Positions 1 through 12,182 of a DNA stretch of 64,000 bases are shown piece after piece. The DNA lies in NCBI GenBank assembly GCA_905182985.1, contig CAJJDN010000056.1, forward strand, positions 491,908-555,907, read 5' to 3'. Below the pieces are notes generated by a model. That model had not been told where the DNA came from and made no database searches. It was given only the letters and a program-made list of their open reading frames with translations. The position numbers were made by a program, and so were the translations under genes. Position 1 is the stretch's first letter; the number at the start of each line of letters is the position of its first letter. This stretch comes from Paramecium sonneborni (lineage: Eukaryota; Ciliophora; Oligohymenophorea; Peniculida; Parameciidae).

Positions 1-1
1 T

Positions 2-3000
2 ATTGATGAATTTGAATGTGTGAATTGTAAATACAAATGTTCAGAAGGTTGCAATAATTGTTTTTATGGCAAATGTTTGGAATGCAAAAATAATTTTGGA
101 TGGTATTTGAATTTGAATGATCAATGTTAATCAAAGTGTGGTGATCTAATTATCAGCGATAGAGAGAATTGTGATACAAACTCAGTATCTTGTGACAGTT
201 GTAATTTTGTTTGTGATGATAATTGTGATTATTGTAAATTTGGAATTTGTTAATATTGTAAAAAAGGATATGAATTATTAATAAATAAATGTATTAGTAT
301 TTGTGGTGATTCAATTTAAACAAATACAGAGGATTGTGAAAATGATGATATTATTCCTTTTGATGGTTGTTATTAATGTTAATTTTAATGTTAAAATGAA
401 TGTTTACATTGTATCAATGGTGAATGTATATCATGTGATGAGATTAATGGATGGTATCTATAAAACAAAAAGTGTGAAACTAAATGTGGAGATGGGATTA
501 TCACTGGATAAGAATAATGCGATATAAGTTTAGAATTAGATAATGGAGACATATCAATTAATTAATGTTTTAATTGTCGATTTTAGTGTGTTTTAAATTG
601 TTTAAATTGTGATAGAGGAATTTGCAATTAATGTGAAATTGGTTTTTTTTTAAATGTTTAAAGTGAATGTGAAAGTATTTGTGGAGACTAAACTAATAAA
701 GATTTTGAGGTCTGTGATGATGATAATCTTGATGCATTTGATGGTTGTTTTTAATGTTAATATGATTGTTCAGTAGAATGTTAAGAGTGTTTGTACGGAT
801 AATGTTAATTGTGCTAAGAAGATTTTTATCTGGATAATACTAGGTAATGTAAACCAATTTGTGGAGATATGAAAGTAACTTAATATGAAGAATGTGATGA
901 TGGTAATGATATACCTTATGATGGATGTTATAATTGCAAATATTCTTGTACTGAAAATTGTTAAAATTGTATAAAAGGAGTTTGTTCAAGTTGTAATTAA
1001 GGATATGTACTATCATTTCCTAAATGTATATTGGATTGTAAATATGTAATTAATCGATAGAATCAGGATTATTGTTATTAAAAAGAATGTTAAAGAGAGT
1101 GTTTGATTTGTATTAATGGTGATTGCTATTAATGTTAAAATGGATGGTATTTGAATTAAGTAGAACATACTTGTGAAAGTATGTGTGGAGATAATGTAAT
1201 AGTTGGATTAGAATAATGTGATAAAGCATTATTGTTATAAAAGGATGAATCTTATTGTAATAGTTAATGTTAATTTGCATGTCCTTATAATTGTGCTACT
1301 TGTTCATTTGGTATTTGTCATTAATGTTAGAGTGGATATAATTTGGTAGAAAATAAATGTGAGAATAATTGTGGTGATGCTATTATAACAGAGGTAGAAC
1401 AATGTGATGATGGTAATAGTGAAGCATTTGATGGATGCTATGAATGTTCTTTTGATTGTTCAAGATAATGTGAATTATGCGTAAAAGGAAAATGTGAAAT
1501 TTGTTAATAAGGATATGAATTTAATAATGGAAATTGTTTACCAATATGTGGAGATGGAATTGTTACAATAGATGAAGATTGTGATGATTAGAATTCATTA
1601 AAATTCGATAGTTGCAATTAATGTAAATATGAATGTGATTAGAATTGTATTTTTTGTGAATTTGGTAAGTGTATATTTTGTTCAAATGGATTCTATTTAT
1701 AAGGTTAGATTTGTTTATCAATTTGTGGAGATGGGTTGATTGTTGGAAATGAACAATGTGATGATAGTAATTTAATTGATGAAGATGGATGTTTTGAGTG
1801 TCATTATTCTTGTCAATAATAATGTATGAATTGTTAATATGGCTCATGTATACTATGTGATTAAGAAACAGGATGGCATTTAACACCTTAAGGATATTGT
1901 TAACCTTTTTGTGGAGATTAATTAATAGCAGGTTTAGAATAATGTGACGATGGTAATGAAATCAATTTTGATGGTTGTTATGAATGTGAATTTATATGTT
2001 AAGAACCATGCACAAAATGTATCAATGGCTAATGCTATGAATGTAATACTCCAGGATGGAAATTAGAAAACTATTTTTGTTGGGAAGTATGTGGTGATGC
2101 ACTTATAGTTGGTATTGAAGAATGTGACGATGGAAATGATATACCTTATGATGGATGCTTTTACTGTAAAACTTAATGTGAAGAAGCTTGCATTGTTTGT
2201 TAGGATGGATAATGTGAATAATGTACATTTGGTTGGTAATTAAATGATAAACAAAGATGTGGAACTATTTGTGGAGATAAGTATGTCATCCCTAAATTTG
2301 AAGATTGTGATGATGGTAATTTATTGCCATTTGATGGATGTTATGAATGCAGTTATTAGTGTGTTTAGTATTGTACTGATTGTAGAAAAGATGTTTGCTA
2401 TGAATGCAATACAACTGGTTGGACTTATGATTAATAAACCTAATCATGTGTGCCTATTTGTGGTGATGGACTTGTTAATGGATATGAATAGTGTGATGAT
2501 GGTAATCTCATTGAAAATGATGGATGTAATAATACTTGTGAATTTTAATGCCATTTTGCTTGTCTTAATTGTGATAATGGTAAATGTTTAGAATGTGATC
2601 ATTACTTGGGATATTTCAAATCAAATAAATAATGTGCATCAGCATGTGGAGATGGGTTATGGGAATAAAATACAGAGTAGTGTGATGATGGTAATCTTAT
2701 CAATTAAGATGGTTGTGATAAGAATTGTCGAATCGAACTTGATTGGTATTGCAAAAATGAAGCCTTAAAAATTAGTAATTGTATCTATAAAAAACAACCA
2801 CACATTTAGTTAAAATTATTGTCATAAAAAGATAGCCTATCTGAAATTGAAGTTACATTTTCAACTTAAATGATGTTATAATCTAATATTGTTTTGATAG
2901 AAAATAATGAAATTCATCCTCTTAACAATGATTAAGCATTTTTCTTGATCAGAATAAATGAATTGACTGATTCAGATTATGAATACAAAATCGAAGCTAT

Positions 3001-4423
3001 TGTTACTGTTTAAGAATTTCCTTAATATATTAACTATATCATTAAGTTGAATCTTTTAAACAATGTCTCATTTGATTAAGTCAATATTTAAGTCTTTGTT
3101 GATAAAAAGATTATTATTACAGAAGATCAAGTCATTTTAGACTAAAATTCAGCCGAATTGAGAATACCTGTTCCTTATATACAAAGTGCATTTTCTTAAA
3201 AAGTAGTCGAACTATTTTCAAACGCTAATGAAATTTCCATGTATGCAGCAACCAGTGTTTCACTAATTAGCATATTTTCATCAGGTTATTCAAATCTATT
3301 CATGACTTTAGATACTATTTAATATCTTTATTACACAAGATATATCAATTTGAATTTTCCTGATAATTTACAATAGAATATGGACAATCTAAAGAAATCA
3401 ACTCCATTTTAATTAGTGTAAAATAAACTTGGTTAGACTGGATTACCCTAAACTATTACTACGTAATCTAAATCAACAGTTGAAGAAATGCCAAATAAAT
3501 TTAAATCAGATAACTTACAATACTAATTTACTTCAAATATCTAAACAACGGCTCTTTCTTTATCAGCCGGTCTGGCTATATTTATAACCACATTGTCTAT
3601 ATCCAAATTGCTTCATTTAATACCTCCACATAAATTAAATGATTTAGGTTCTGTTATTGGTGGAGGAATTTTAAAAGTTCGCTAGAAGTGTACTAAGCTT
3701 TCTAATGACTTTGTTTACTCTGGAGCTATTAGATTAATAACGATTAATTTTTATGAAATGCAATTTGCCTCATTATTATAGCTAACGCACCTTGATTTCA
3801 ATACTTAGAGCGATATAACCAATTCAAGTGGAGCAATTGCTACTTTAGCATTTAGCTTTGCATTTACTACTCTACTTGTACAGAAAATCAGATAAATCTA
3901 AACTAAATAATCTATCACAATGAAGCATTATATTCACACAATATTACAATAAGATAATAAAGATCTTTAAAAATCAACATGGTAAATACAATATAATACA
4001 ATCTTACTGGTAAAGAAGTCGCTTTACATGTTTATCATTATTTGTCTCTAAAGTTAAGGTCTTTATTAAACTATTGGTGTTGCCACATAAGCAGCAGCAT
4101 TTGCCACTTATCTGGCTGTATCTTCACCTTTTTCGAATAATGAAGACTAAATCAAATAAATGATTACAGAGTTAGGAATGCTTGCTAATTCTCTAAGTTT
4201 TTGCTCATACTATACACACGATTATTTTTCCATATCGAAAGAAAACTTAAATTAAGTTGGATGGTTTAACATAGGCATTTTTACAACTGTGTTATCTTCT
4301 AACTTAGCAGTTGATCTCATAACTCAAATGAAAATCTTATACAAAAAAGTGAAGAAAACAATCAATAAACTTATCGAATCATAAAAGCCTTCATAGTCAA
4401 GAGTCTAACCTATTTTTGTGTGA
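2..4423 (+). CDS. Cysteine-rich repeat membrane protein, 5' partial (CGD/CDDGN repeats)
   Basis: Open in the ciliate code (TAA/TAG = Gln) from the window edge to TGA at 4421-4423, about 1,473 residues, with no frameshift and no intron needed. The first about 910 residues are roughly 15 tandem units of about 60 residues of the form CGDxxxxxxExCDDGNxxxxDGCxxC followed by CxxxCxxCxxGxCxxC. This matches the Myxococcus-type cysteine-rich repeat and the IGFBP/furin-like modules common in Paramecium surface proteins; one unit near 1021-1140 is degenerate. A cysteine-poor segment follows, then several hydrophobic segments (near residues 1180, 1275, 1335-1370 and 1420), so the C-terminus is multi-pass with a short cytoplasmic tail. 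A large disulfide-rich ectodomain anchored in the plasma or alveolar membrane is the natural reading; ligand and role are unknown. The start lies outside the window. Confidence 0.93.
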
Positions 4424-5383
4424 ATTTTATATATTCATTTCATTATAATCTTATTGATATTTTAAATTTATTTGACATCAATTGAAAAATTTTAAATAAA
4501 AGTATTTTCATTTCTTTTAGTATTGGCTTTATTAATATTAAATTTTTAGTTATATTCTGGTTGATCAATAGTGCCAAATGTTGTAACCTCAAAAAGTTCA
4601 GCATACTGTATAGATATCTTTATTTTTACTATAAAGGAAAACTCATAAGTAGAATTCAAAACTTAAATTCTCTAATGTAGAAATAAAAAAGATCATTAAC
4701 AGTGTATGAAAATTTTTTATTTGTTTAGATAAGTGATATATTAATTAAAAAAAAGGTAAGTATTGAGAATATATAATACTTGATATATTGATTATAGCAC
4801 TAAATTTATCATTCTGATAAAGAAATGAGATTATAATAATTATAAACTTTTTTATTATTTCTTTAATATCTCTTGAAAAATTTTAATACTAGTTTTTTAA
4901 TGAATGAGTTAATAAAAATAATTAGTAAATTAAAATATTTCATTGTAGCAGATCCCATTCATATGAAACCATTTCTTGGAGTTAATTAACTGTGAGCCAT
5001 ATTATTAAAATAAATAGGGTCCTGCTTTATAAATTATAAGATCAAAAGAAATATATTAAATTTTAAAACAAAATTAAATGAATCTATTTAATTCACTATT
5101 ACTGACAAAACTTTTTAATTATGTTTTTTTTAATTTAACTAGTAATATATTTAAATAAGTTGATACCATATTTTCTTTTTAAAAATTTTTTCTTAAATCA
5201 ATAAAAAGCATTATTTATTATTAATTTTTAATTCATAATTCCATATATATTGTCTAATTAAACTTTAATTTTTAACAAGATTATTTACCATTGATTCAGA
5301 TTGATCGGATTCAATGACAGAATTAAGTGTTATAATAAAGAAATTTATTATGAATATTTATATTAATTTATTAATTCATTTAG
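4424..5383. other. Convergent intergenic region, AT-rich
   Basis: This 960 bp stretch lies between the 3' ends of two convergent genes, so it holds both 3' UTRs. I saw no long TGA-free frame with protein-like composition, no RNA gene and no obvious repeat. It is long for a Paramecium somatic intergenic region. Confidence 0.5.
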
Positions 5384-6817
5384 TCATTCCTGTTTAATAA
5401 GTAACTCTAAAGGTTCTTTTAATATAAGATCTTATTCTTGCTCTGTGGAAATTTGCTCAGCAGGCCAGACAACTAATCGATTAGATTCAGGTATTTTTCC
5501 ATACGCGATTTCATTAATATTTTTTGTAAATTTCTATCCTAATTAATGGCTATTCTGTAAAATACGATTTCCGAATTATTATTCAAGTATAAATTGAATT
5601 CTTGAAATCTCATAAAGAATATTATTCAACCTACATTTTTCTTTAGCTCGCTTTAATAAAGTAACGTATATTAATTCCAAGTTTTTTATGGGAAGCTGAA
5701 ATTAATTAAGATTTTCTTTAAATTTAAATTTATTGAATATATTGATTTAAAAATTTTTAAATTCTGGGTAGTACATTGAAACAATGTCATAAAACTACTA
5801 ATTTTCTAGTAATTTATTATTATAAAATATAGCAACATACTTTAATAAAAAAATTAATTAAACTAAAGAACCAATTTAAGCTAAGACCTACCCAAGTTTT
5901 GGCATGGTAATCTCTTCTTTTATGGATATATTATCTATTCGAAAAAGAAAGGAACTTGAAATGTTTAAATGATAATTTTTATCAGAAATAAAAGCAATTG
6001 TATCGGGCATAAACTCTGATCCGACTTCTTAATTGATTAATTCATAGTTGTTAAGAAAGTTAAATTACTTTTCATTTTTAAACAAAATTCCATCATCAAT
6101 AATTGTTTCTTATTATTTTAACATTACTTAAGAATAGGAAGATTTTCTAGGATCAAAAGCTTGGTAATATTATTTAACAAAATCTTCTAATTTTTGTTAG
6201 ACATAATTAAATTAATTCAATCGAATTGTTAAGGTTAAAAATCCATGATGTTTAGACAAATATTCATCAATAATTTTCTAATCAGCACAATAGCTACCAT
6301 TTTTTAAAGAGATATTTTAGCATATAGCAAGCACTAATAAATATTCTTTGTTTGGTTAATGGTCTTCATCTTATTAATATAAATTATTTAAAATTAAAGA
6401 TCCATTGTTGACAGATAATGTGGAAAAATAATATTCGTCACTAAATAAAATAATAGGTTCTTCTTAAACTTTAAAATTGTTCGTCTTAAATAATAATGGA
6501 GTAATAATATTGTTTTCTTTTCTAAAGGGATCTATATTTGATATAAAGTCCTCAAGTGTGAGCTCTATTAAAGGTTGAGACCATTTAAACTCCCCATAAC
6601 CTTTGGTTTCTTATATTGAACTAATATTGGGAGGTATTTCATTGTTTATCCATAATAATAAAACAAATAATAGATAAGACAAGCTTATGCTACTCAAAAT
6701 AAAAGAAATCACTCCTCCAACTTTGCTTCGAAAAGTTGTTTTATTTGTATTTGTTAGAAGAGATATTTACACTCCAAACATATCAATTTTTTCAAGAATC
6801 TGTAGATATTTGTTCAT
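5384..6817 (-). CDS. Ciliate two-TM membrane protein, function unknown
   Basis: A complete 477-residue frame on the minus strand, ATG at 6817 to TGA at 5384-5386, with no internal TGA and no intron. The N-terminus (MNKYLQILEKIDMFG) is followed within 25 residues by a basic/polar stretch and a strong hydrophobic helix (ISFILSSISLSYLLFVLLLW). A second hydrophobic segment lies near residue 300 (VLAQIGSLVQLIFLLKYVAI). The layout of a short N-terminal xxDxFG motif, one TM, a large mainly polar middle and a second TM recurs in uncharacterised Paramecium and Tetrahymena membrane proteins, as I recall them. No catalytic motif is visible. Tail-to-tail with the cysteine-rich gene upstream. Confidence 0.85.
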
Positions 6818-7170
6818 AAATAAATTTATGTTATTTAAAAATTATTCTTGAGATAAATTTAAATCATCTTCGAATTAATATGTTATTAAACTTAAGAATC
6901 TTAGGTAAAAAAGATTAGAGCTTAGACTCAACAAAATCTAAATTTCTTTTAATTAAAATTTTAAAATATTAAGCATAAATTATATTTAAGATATATTTTT
7001 AAAGCAAGAAAGATTTTTAAAGAAATTACAAGTTGAAAGAATCAATTTAACCTTTTTTAGGTTTGATTCTTAATCCTCTTGCTGAATCCTTATTATTATT
7101 TCTTTAATTAAACATAAAGTTTCCTTAAATAATAAAAAAATTGCAATTAATCTGTAGACAATATTTTCTT

Positions 7171-7431
7171 TCACTTTTTTTCTTAAATTTCAACAACAAT
7201 CCAATCCGATTTCTATCTGCCCTTTTTAAAATTATTGTATTTCTCCTGATAATTAGATTCATTTGAAAATGCATTTAATATTTATTTCAAAAATTTGACA
7301 GGTATCTCTGATTATATTAAATCATTGATTGAGACTTATAATTTAGTATTGATTTTTAATATAATTGAGATTTTAGGCATAAAGGATTTCTAAGATTCTT
7401 TAATTTTCTTATTTCCATTTAAACACTTCAT
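7171..7431 (-). CDS. Small hypothetical protein, 86 aa
   Basis: Minus-strand frame from ATG at 7431 to TGA at 7171-7173. The product (starts MKCLNGNKKIKESQ, ends SDWIVVEIQEKK) is basic, mixed in composition and contains amphipathic helical stretches, unlike the F/I/L/N-rich translations of surrounding DNA. The frame stays open upstream of this ATG, so the true start or an upstream exon could lie further out, or this may be the remnant of a longer gene. No family recognised. Confidence 0.4.
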
Positions 7432-7876
7432 TTTTAGAATTTGGTAAATCGATAAATTGACTAAATATAACTAATAATAAATTAAATTGATTCAAATTTT
7501 ATATTAAATTTAATATAAATATTGAATTTCTTTAAAAATCAAAATTTGATTAATTAAAATTCAATAAGCAAACATTTTTCACTAAATGAAAATAAATTAC
7601 TATTTTATTCGTTATTTTATATTTTCTTTCATTTCTATTTATTATATCGACTATCATTTCTAGTAGAATAATCTACATAATAATAAAAAACAAGTTTAAA
7701 GAATTGCAATAAAATTTGATTTGAACTGCTTTAAATAAAAATAATTGAGTTTTTTTTTTATATTAGAAACTACTAATTTGGGTTAAAAATTAATTTTAAA
7801 ATATTTGATAACTAATAAATAATCAAACTTATATCTTTTTTCAATCCTTCTGTTATTTTTATTGATAGATAAAGGA

Positions 7877-8068
7877 ATGTCAACAAATTTGCTAAATTAT
7901 CATAAAATTGATTAGAAGTCAAATACTATCATGATTATTGAAGATAAATTTTATTAACATTTGAGTCGATTATGTTTGAATAATTAGATAGATAAATTTG
8001 AAAATTATAACTTTTCTATTATTAAATGTTATGATTTTAAAATCACTATTTCTACTGAAAAGAGATGA
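7877..8068 (+). CDS. Possible small ORF, 63 aa
   Basis: ATG at 7877 to TGA at 8066-8068; the product begins MSTNLLNYHKIDQKSN. The frame extends upstream through a hydrophobic stretch without an ATG. Composition is only mildly protein-like, and the length is near the chance expectation when TGA is the only stop. May be a remnant or noise. Confidence 0.15.
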
Positions 8069-8327
8069 AGCTAATATTTTATAATAGGTAATATAAGGAG
8101 TTTTTGTGAAAATTTGATCAATATCCTTAATAACTTCATTTGCATAATCATTTAATTATAATAATGTTAAAATATTTGAAAATAGAAGATTTGTAGTTGA
8201 AATTGTATAGTTTAATCATATTTAAATTTAGAATATTATATAATTATTAAATGATGTTTTTTTAGACTTTTTATAAAAAAGAGTAATTTTCCATAATTCT
8301 AATGGAATTAGAAAAGGGTATTCATTG

Positions 8328-8636
8328 TCATATAATATTAAAATTAAAACTTATTAGAAATATTTTTATTGCAAATTGGTTCAATTATGATAAATAAGAT
8401 AAGAATGGCATAATTTATAATAAAGATTAATATTTAGAGTTAGTTTATAAAATGAATTTAAGTAACAAATCAATCAAATCTTTTAACTCAACATAAACAC
8501 AGGTTAATTCTTTACCCAAGAGTGAATTTAATTTGCAAATTAAAAATAGAAATATTAAGCCAAAAATTGTGTAAATTAAGTCAATAAATAAGTAGAATAA
8601 ATAATCATTAAATGAATTTTTTAAGAAATTCATCAA
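8328..8636 (-). CDS. Possible small membrane ORF, 102 aa
   Basis: Minus-strand frame, ATG at 8636 to TGA at 8328-8330 when TAA is read as Gln. The N-terminal half is very hydrophobic (DYLFYLFIDLIYTIFGLIFL), which AT-rich noncoding DNA also tends to produce. No homology recognised. Confidence 0.15.
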
Positions 8637-9234
8637 ATTTATAGTTTTTAATTAAAATCTAATGATAGTGCTTTGTGATGCTTGATTTTAATTTTCGAGC
8701 CGAATCTATTAAATTTGCAATTCAAATGATATCTTTTTTAAAGACTAGAAAGTTGTAAGAGATTATTTAAATTTATTTTTTTAATTAATTAATAAAGTGA
8801 TCAAGCTAATAACAAATTTTTTAGTGAAATAAACAAATTTAAATACTCTTAATACCCCAAATATCTGTATTTTTTAGAAAATTTTTTTCCAATATTCAGG
8901 ACATTTTTTTTTGGTTTTGGGAGATCAAAAGCGTATTCTTTAAATTTTAAAGCGTCTTACTCGTATGAATTTGTGAATTATGAATGTCCTCAGAATCACT
9001 TTTTTTAAACTTGTTTGTGTTAAACAATTATAAATAAAGTTAATTTTTGATGATCTGAGGTATTACCTATTCTATATTTTACAGAACCAAGCAAAAGTTA
9101 CTTGATTTCACGATTGCTGTTTCTACTAAAATACAAAAAATATTTATCTAAACAAAGTATTGTGCACATCTTAACAGGAATATTTTAAGATATTTTTTTG
9201 ATTTTTAATATAAGACTTAAAATTAAAAAAAAAA

Positions 9235-10792
9235 ATGTATTGCACTTATCGCATTCAAAATCCAATTACTTTTATATGCAAAGCTCCTCATAGTTGTTAA
9301 TGTTAAAGGAAATTATGTGCTGAATGCTAATATGAACATGGAGTAGACTTTCAATATACAGTTCCAATTAAAATTTTTAGAGAATAGGTTACCAATATTT
9401 TAAAAGAGACTAAGCTTGAAGAGACATCTGAGGTATCTAATTAAAGAATGGCTTTTAAATTCACTATTTCTCAAACTGAAGCTATGCTGAAAAAAACTTA
9501 GGAAGAATTATCAGAATCAGTCAAATAAATATTTGATTGGATTGAAAAGGAAAACTAATTATACATAAGTCTTATCAATGAAAATACTAATATATTAGAA
9601 ACCTCCTCTGCTGAAATAGAAAAACTAGTCTCTATTCTAGAAGGAAAAACTTTAAATGACTGGAATGTTCAGAAGAATTCTGTCATAATGGAATTAGAAA
9701 TGGCAAAGAATTGGTGGGATCAAGAAATTAAGGCATTTGTCTAAAAGTTGAATGAAGTAATAAAAAAGATTTAGTCTTTATTTTAGTAAGAAGTTTAAAA
9801 TTTATTTTAGAACTCAATCGAAAAAAGATAAAGGTGGTAAAAATATTTTTGGAGCTAATTTTGATTGGAATAACTTGAAAATTCATGAATTGTAAAAATT
9901 GGATGGTCATCATGATTGGGTGAATTCAGTCTGTATCTCCCCCGATGGTAATACATTAGCATCTTGTAGTGGAGTAGAAACCCTTTTTGTCTCAGATAAC
10001 TCAATCCGTTTATGGGATTTAAAGACTGGATAAAAAATAGCTAAATTAGTTGGTCATAGTAAATGGGTATAGTCAGTTTGTTACTCTCCTGATGGTACTA
10101 CATTAGCATCTTGTAGTAGAGATAAGACTATCCTATTATGGGATGCCAAAACAGGATAATAATTAGCAAAATTAGATAATCATATTAAGACAGTTTTATC
10201 AGTCTGCTTCTCTCCTGATGGTGCTACATTAGCATCTGGTAGTGGAGATAACTCTATTTATTTATGGGATGTTAAGACAAGAAAATAAAAAGCCCAATTG
10301 AATGGTCATTCTAAGGGAATCCTTTAAGTCTGTTTCTCTCCTGATGGTGCTACATTAGCATCTTGTAGTGGAGACAAGTCCATACGTTTATGGGATATTA
10401 AGACAGGATAATAAAAAGCCAAATTAGATGGTCATATGAAGACAGTTATGTCAGTATGCTTCTCTCCTGATGGTGCTACATTAGTATCTGGTAGTGGAGA
10501 TAACTCTATCCGTTTATGGGATGTTAAGACAGGATAATAAAAAGCCAAATTAGATGGTCATAGCAATTGGGTCCTTTCAGTATGCTTCTCTCCTGATGGT
10601 GCTATATTAGCATCTGGTAGTGAAGATTTATCTATCCGTTTATGGGATGTTAAGACAGGATAATAAAAAGCCAAATTAGATGGTCATAGTAATACAGTAG
10701 ATTCAATCTGCTTCTCTCCTGATGGTACTATGTTGGCATCTTGCAGTCGTGATAAATCTATTCGTTTATGGGGTGCTTAATGGGATAAATGA
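9235..10792 (+). CDS. B-box-like zinc finger / WD40 seven-blade protein, copy A
   Basis: Exons 9235-9785 and 9811-10792 encode 510 residues ending at TGA 10790-10792. Residues 1-40 hold a Cys/His cluster (C3, C17, C23, C25, C30, C33, H37 in [10 protein letters not shown]...CAECQYEHG) resembling a B-box or other cross-brace zinc finger. Residues 45-185 are helical and charged, probably coiled coil. The rest is exactly seven WD40 repeats of about 42 residues ([31 protein letters not shown]), enough for one closed propeller. Repeat 1 has an insertion of about nine residues before its last strand. A scaffold or ubiquitin-type adaptor is plausible, but the partner is unknown. It is the tandem paralogue of the gene at 12183, same strand and layout. 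Start chosen at the ATG whose product aligns with the paralogue's first residues. Confidence 0.92.
9786..9810 (+). other. 25-nt spliceosomal intron (WD40 copy A)
   Basis: GTAAG...TTTAG, 25 nt. Without splicing, the upstream frame runs into TGA just before the propeller; removing it joins the coiled-coil region to the first WD40 repeat in frame. It sits at the same place as the intron in the paralogue at 12734-12756. Confidence 0.88.
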
Positions 10793-10891
10793 GTTTATTA
10801 TCATATATTTAAAGTGAAATTGAATAAGCTTTTATGTTATCATGAAAATTAGCTTTATAAATTATTATTATTTAATGTATTTTAAAATAAT

Positions 10892-11305
10892 ATGCAATCT
10901 AAACATGATTTTATCCTCTAAATCTTGATATATAAAATCATTAAATGGTTTTCACTTTAGAATAATTAAGATTCGATAGGTGGTGTGTATATTGATGAGG
11001 CTTATGCTAAAATTTTACAGAGCGGCAGGTAAAAATAAAAGTAAAGAATATTAACTTTTGTTCAAAATGGAGATAAACCCAAATATTTTGGGGTATTAAA
11101 TAAGAAAACTGTGAAAATAAACAGTGGACATTTACTTTTTTGGAAAGTTAGCGATTCAAATCATATGGAAATTGCCTATTTCTACACTTATCGTTTATGG
11201 CTTAATTTATAATTATCTTAGGAAACGTTATTTCATTAGCTTTTAATTTTTGAAAGTGTAATTCCACTGTCATAATAATCTTCCTAAAAAATATTGATTA
11301 TTTGA
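10892..11305 (+). CDS. Unrecognised ORF of 137 aa between the two WD40 genes
   Basis: ATG at 10892 to TGA at 11303-11305. The middle (for example YIDEAYAKILQSGR and KPKYFGVLNKKTVKINSGH) has mixed, GC-richer codons and looks like genuine protein rather than AT-rich noise. It begins 100 bp after the stop of WD40 copy A. The next frame (11408-12025) starts 102 bp downstream and may belong to the same ancestral gene, with the repetitive gattattt run at 11296-11319 between them. I do not recognise the family; it could be a small gene or the 5' part of a broken one. Confidence 0.4.
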
Positions 11306-11407
11306 TTATTTGATTATTTATACTACAGGATTTTTTTTTCTTGAAAGAATTTAAAATACTATGATAAATATTATTTCTTTCTGAAAAATTATTCGAAAAA
11401 ATAATGT

Positions 11408-12150
11408 ATGGAATTGAGCAAAATAATATCTGCAAAAAAAAAATTGGCAACTAAAATAGGAGAACTAGAACGTTAAAGGATAATAAACTACAAAATTGAA
11501 TTTTCCATTTAATTATTTGTATTATTCTTTATAGATCAATATTTAAATTTATGCAGAAAAATCTAGACTAATAATGCTATTTATTTTATAGGATATGAGG
11601 GGACTCAATTTCTATTCATAAATGAAATCTATAATAGGACTATCATGATCTATAAGAAATCCAAAATTTATATGTAATATTTTCATCTTTTAAGATTTAT
11701 TAACGTGTATTAACTGTACTAATTTTCAAATAAATCAGGATTTTGTTTTAAAGGATATTTAACAATACATATGACTCTATTTCTTTATCTTATTTCTTAA
11801 ATTAAAAAGTTTTAAATAAATTGGCTAATAAATAAAAAATAAATAAATTTTAGTCTTTATTTAACGAAACATTATTAAGTTTAATAATTAGTTTTGTCAT
11901 TAATATTGTTTATATTAAATGTATATAACATTTGTGGTAGAACAGAGTTATTGCAATTAGGTATTCACTCAAGAATGAAGCGCAAAGAAACTATCAAAAA
12001 ATTCAATAGTGGTAAATCTATTTGAGAGGCAAAACAAGAATAAAATAACTACTTTGCACATCTAGGTAAATTGAATCCAAAATACTCAACAACCATTTCT
12101 TACAAAATTTTTTTTATTAATTTATTTTTATTTAGAAAATAATATCTAAA
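11408..12150 (+). pseudogene. Broken ORF with a possible reverse-transcriptase-thumb-like tail
   Basis: ATG at 11408 opens a 205-residue frame ending at TGA 12023-12025. Protein-like sequence continues in the same frame past that TGA to about 12150. The part around the stop (RMKRKETIKKFNSGKSI, stop, then EAKQEQNNYFAHLGKLNPKY) has the shape of the end of some prokaryotic-type reverse transcriptases: a basic helix, a short acidic helix, then a NxYxxHL-type motif. I cannot see the catalytic YxDD core, so this is only a resemblance. The central part is AT-rich and hydrophobic. It fills most of the spacer between two intact paralogues. Alternatives are a decayed unrelated gene or chance. Confidence 0.25.
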
Positions 12151-12182
12151 AGTAATAGACATTCATTAATTAAAAAAAAATT

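Larger units (their letters stand above)
6818..9234. other. AT-rich spacer with three small, uncertain ORFs
   Basis: The 2.4 kb between the two-TM gene (upstream end at 6817) and the first WD40 gene. It contains three short TGA-free frames listed separately (7171-7431 -, 7877-8068 +, 8328-8636 -). With TGA as the only stop, AT-rich random DNA gives frames of 60-100 codons often, so only the first has protein-like composition. The promoters of both flanking genes must lie here, but I recognise no motif. Confidence 0.4.

Noticed and set aside
303..2591. Short standard-code ORFs on both strands inside the first 2.6 kb
   Set aside because: They are shadows or fragments of the single cysteine-rich frame, which is continuous only when TAA and TAG are read as glutamine.
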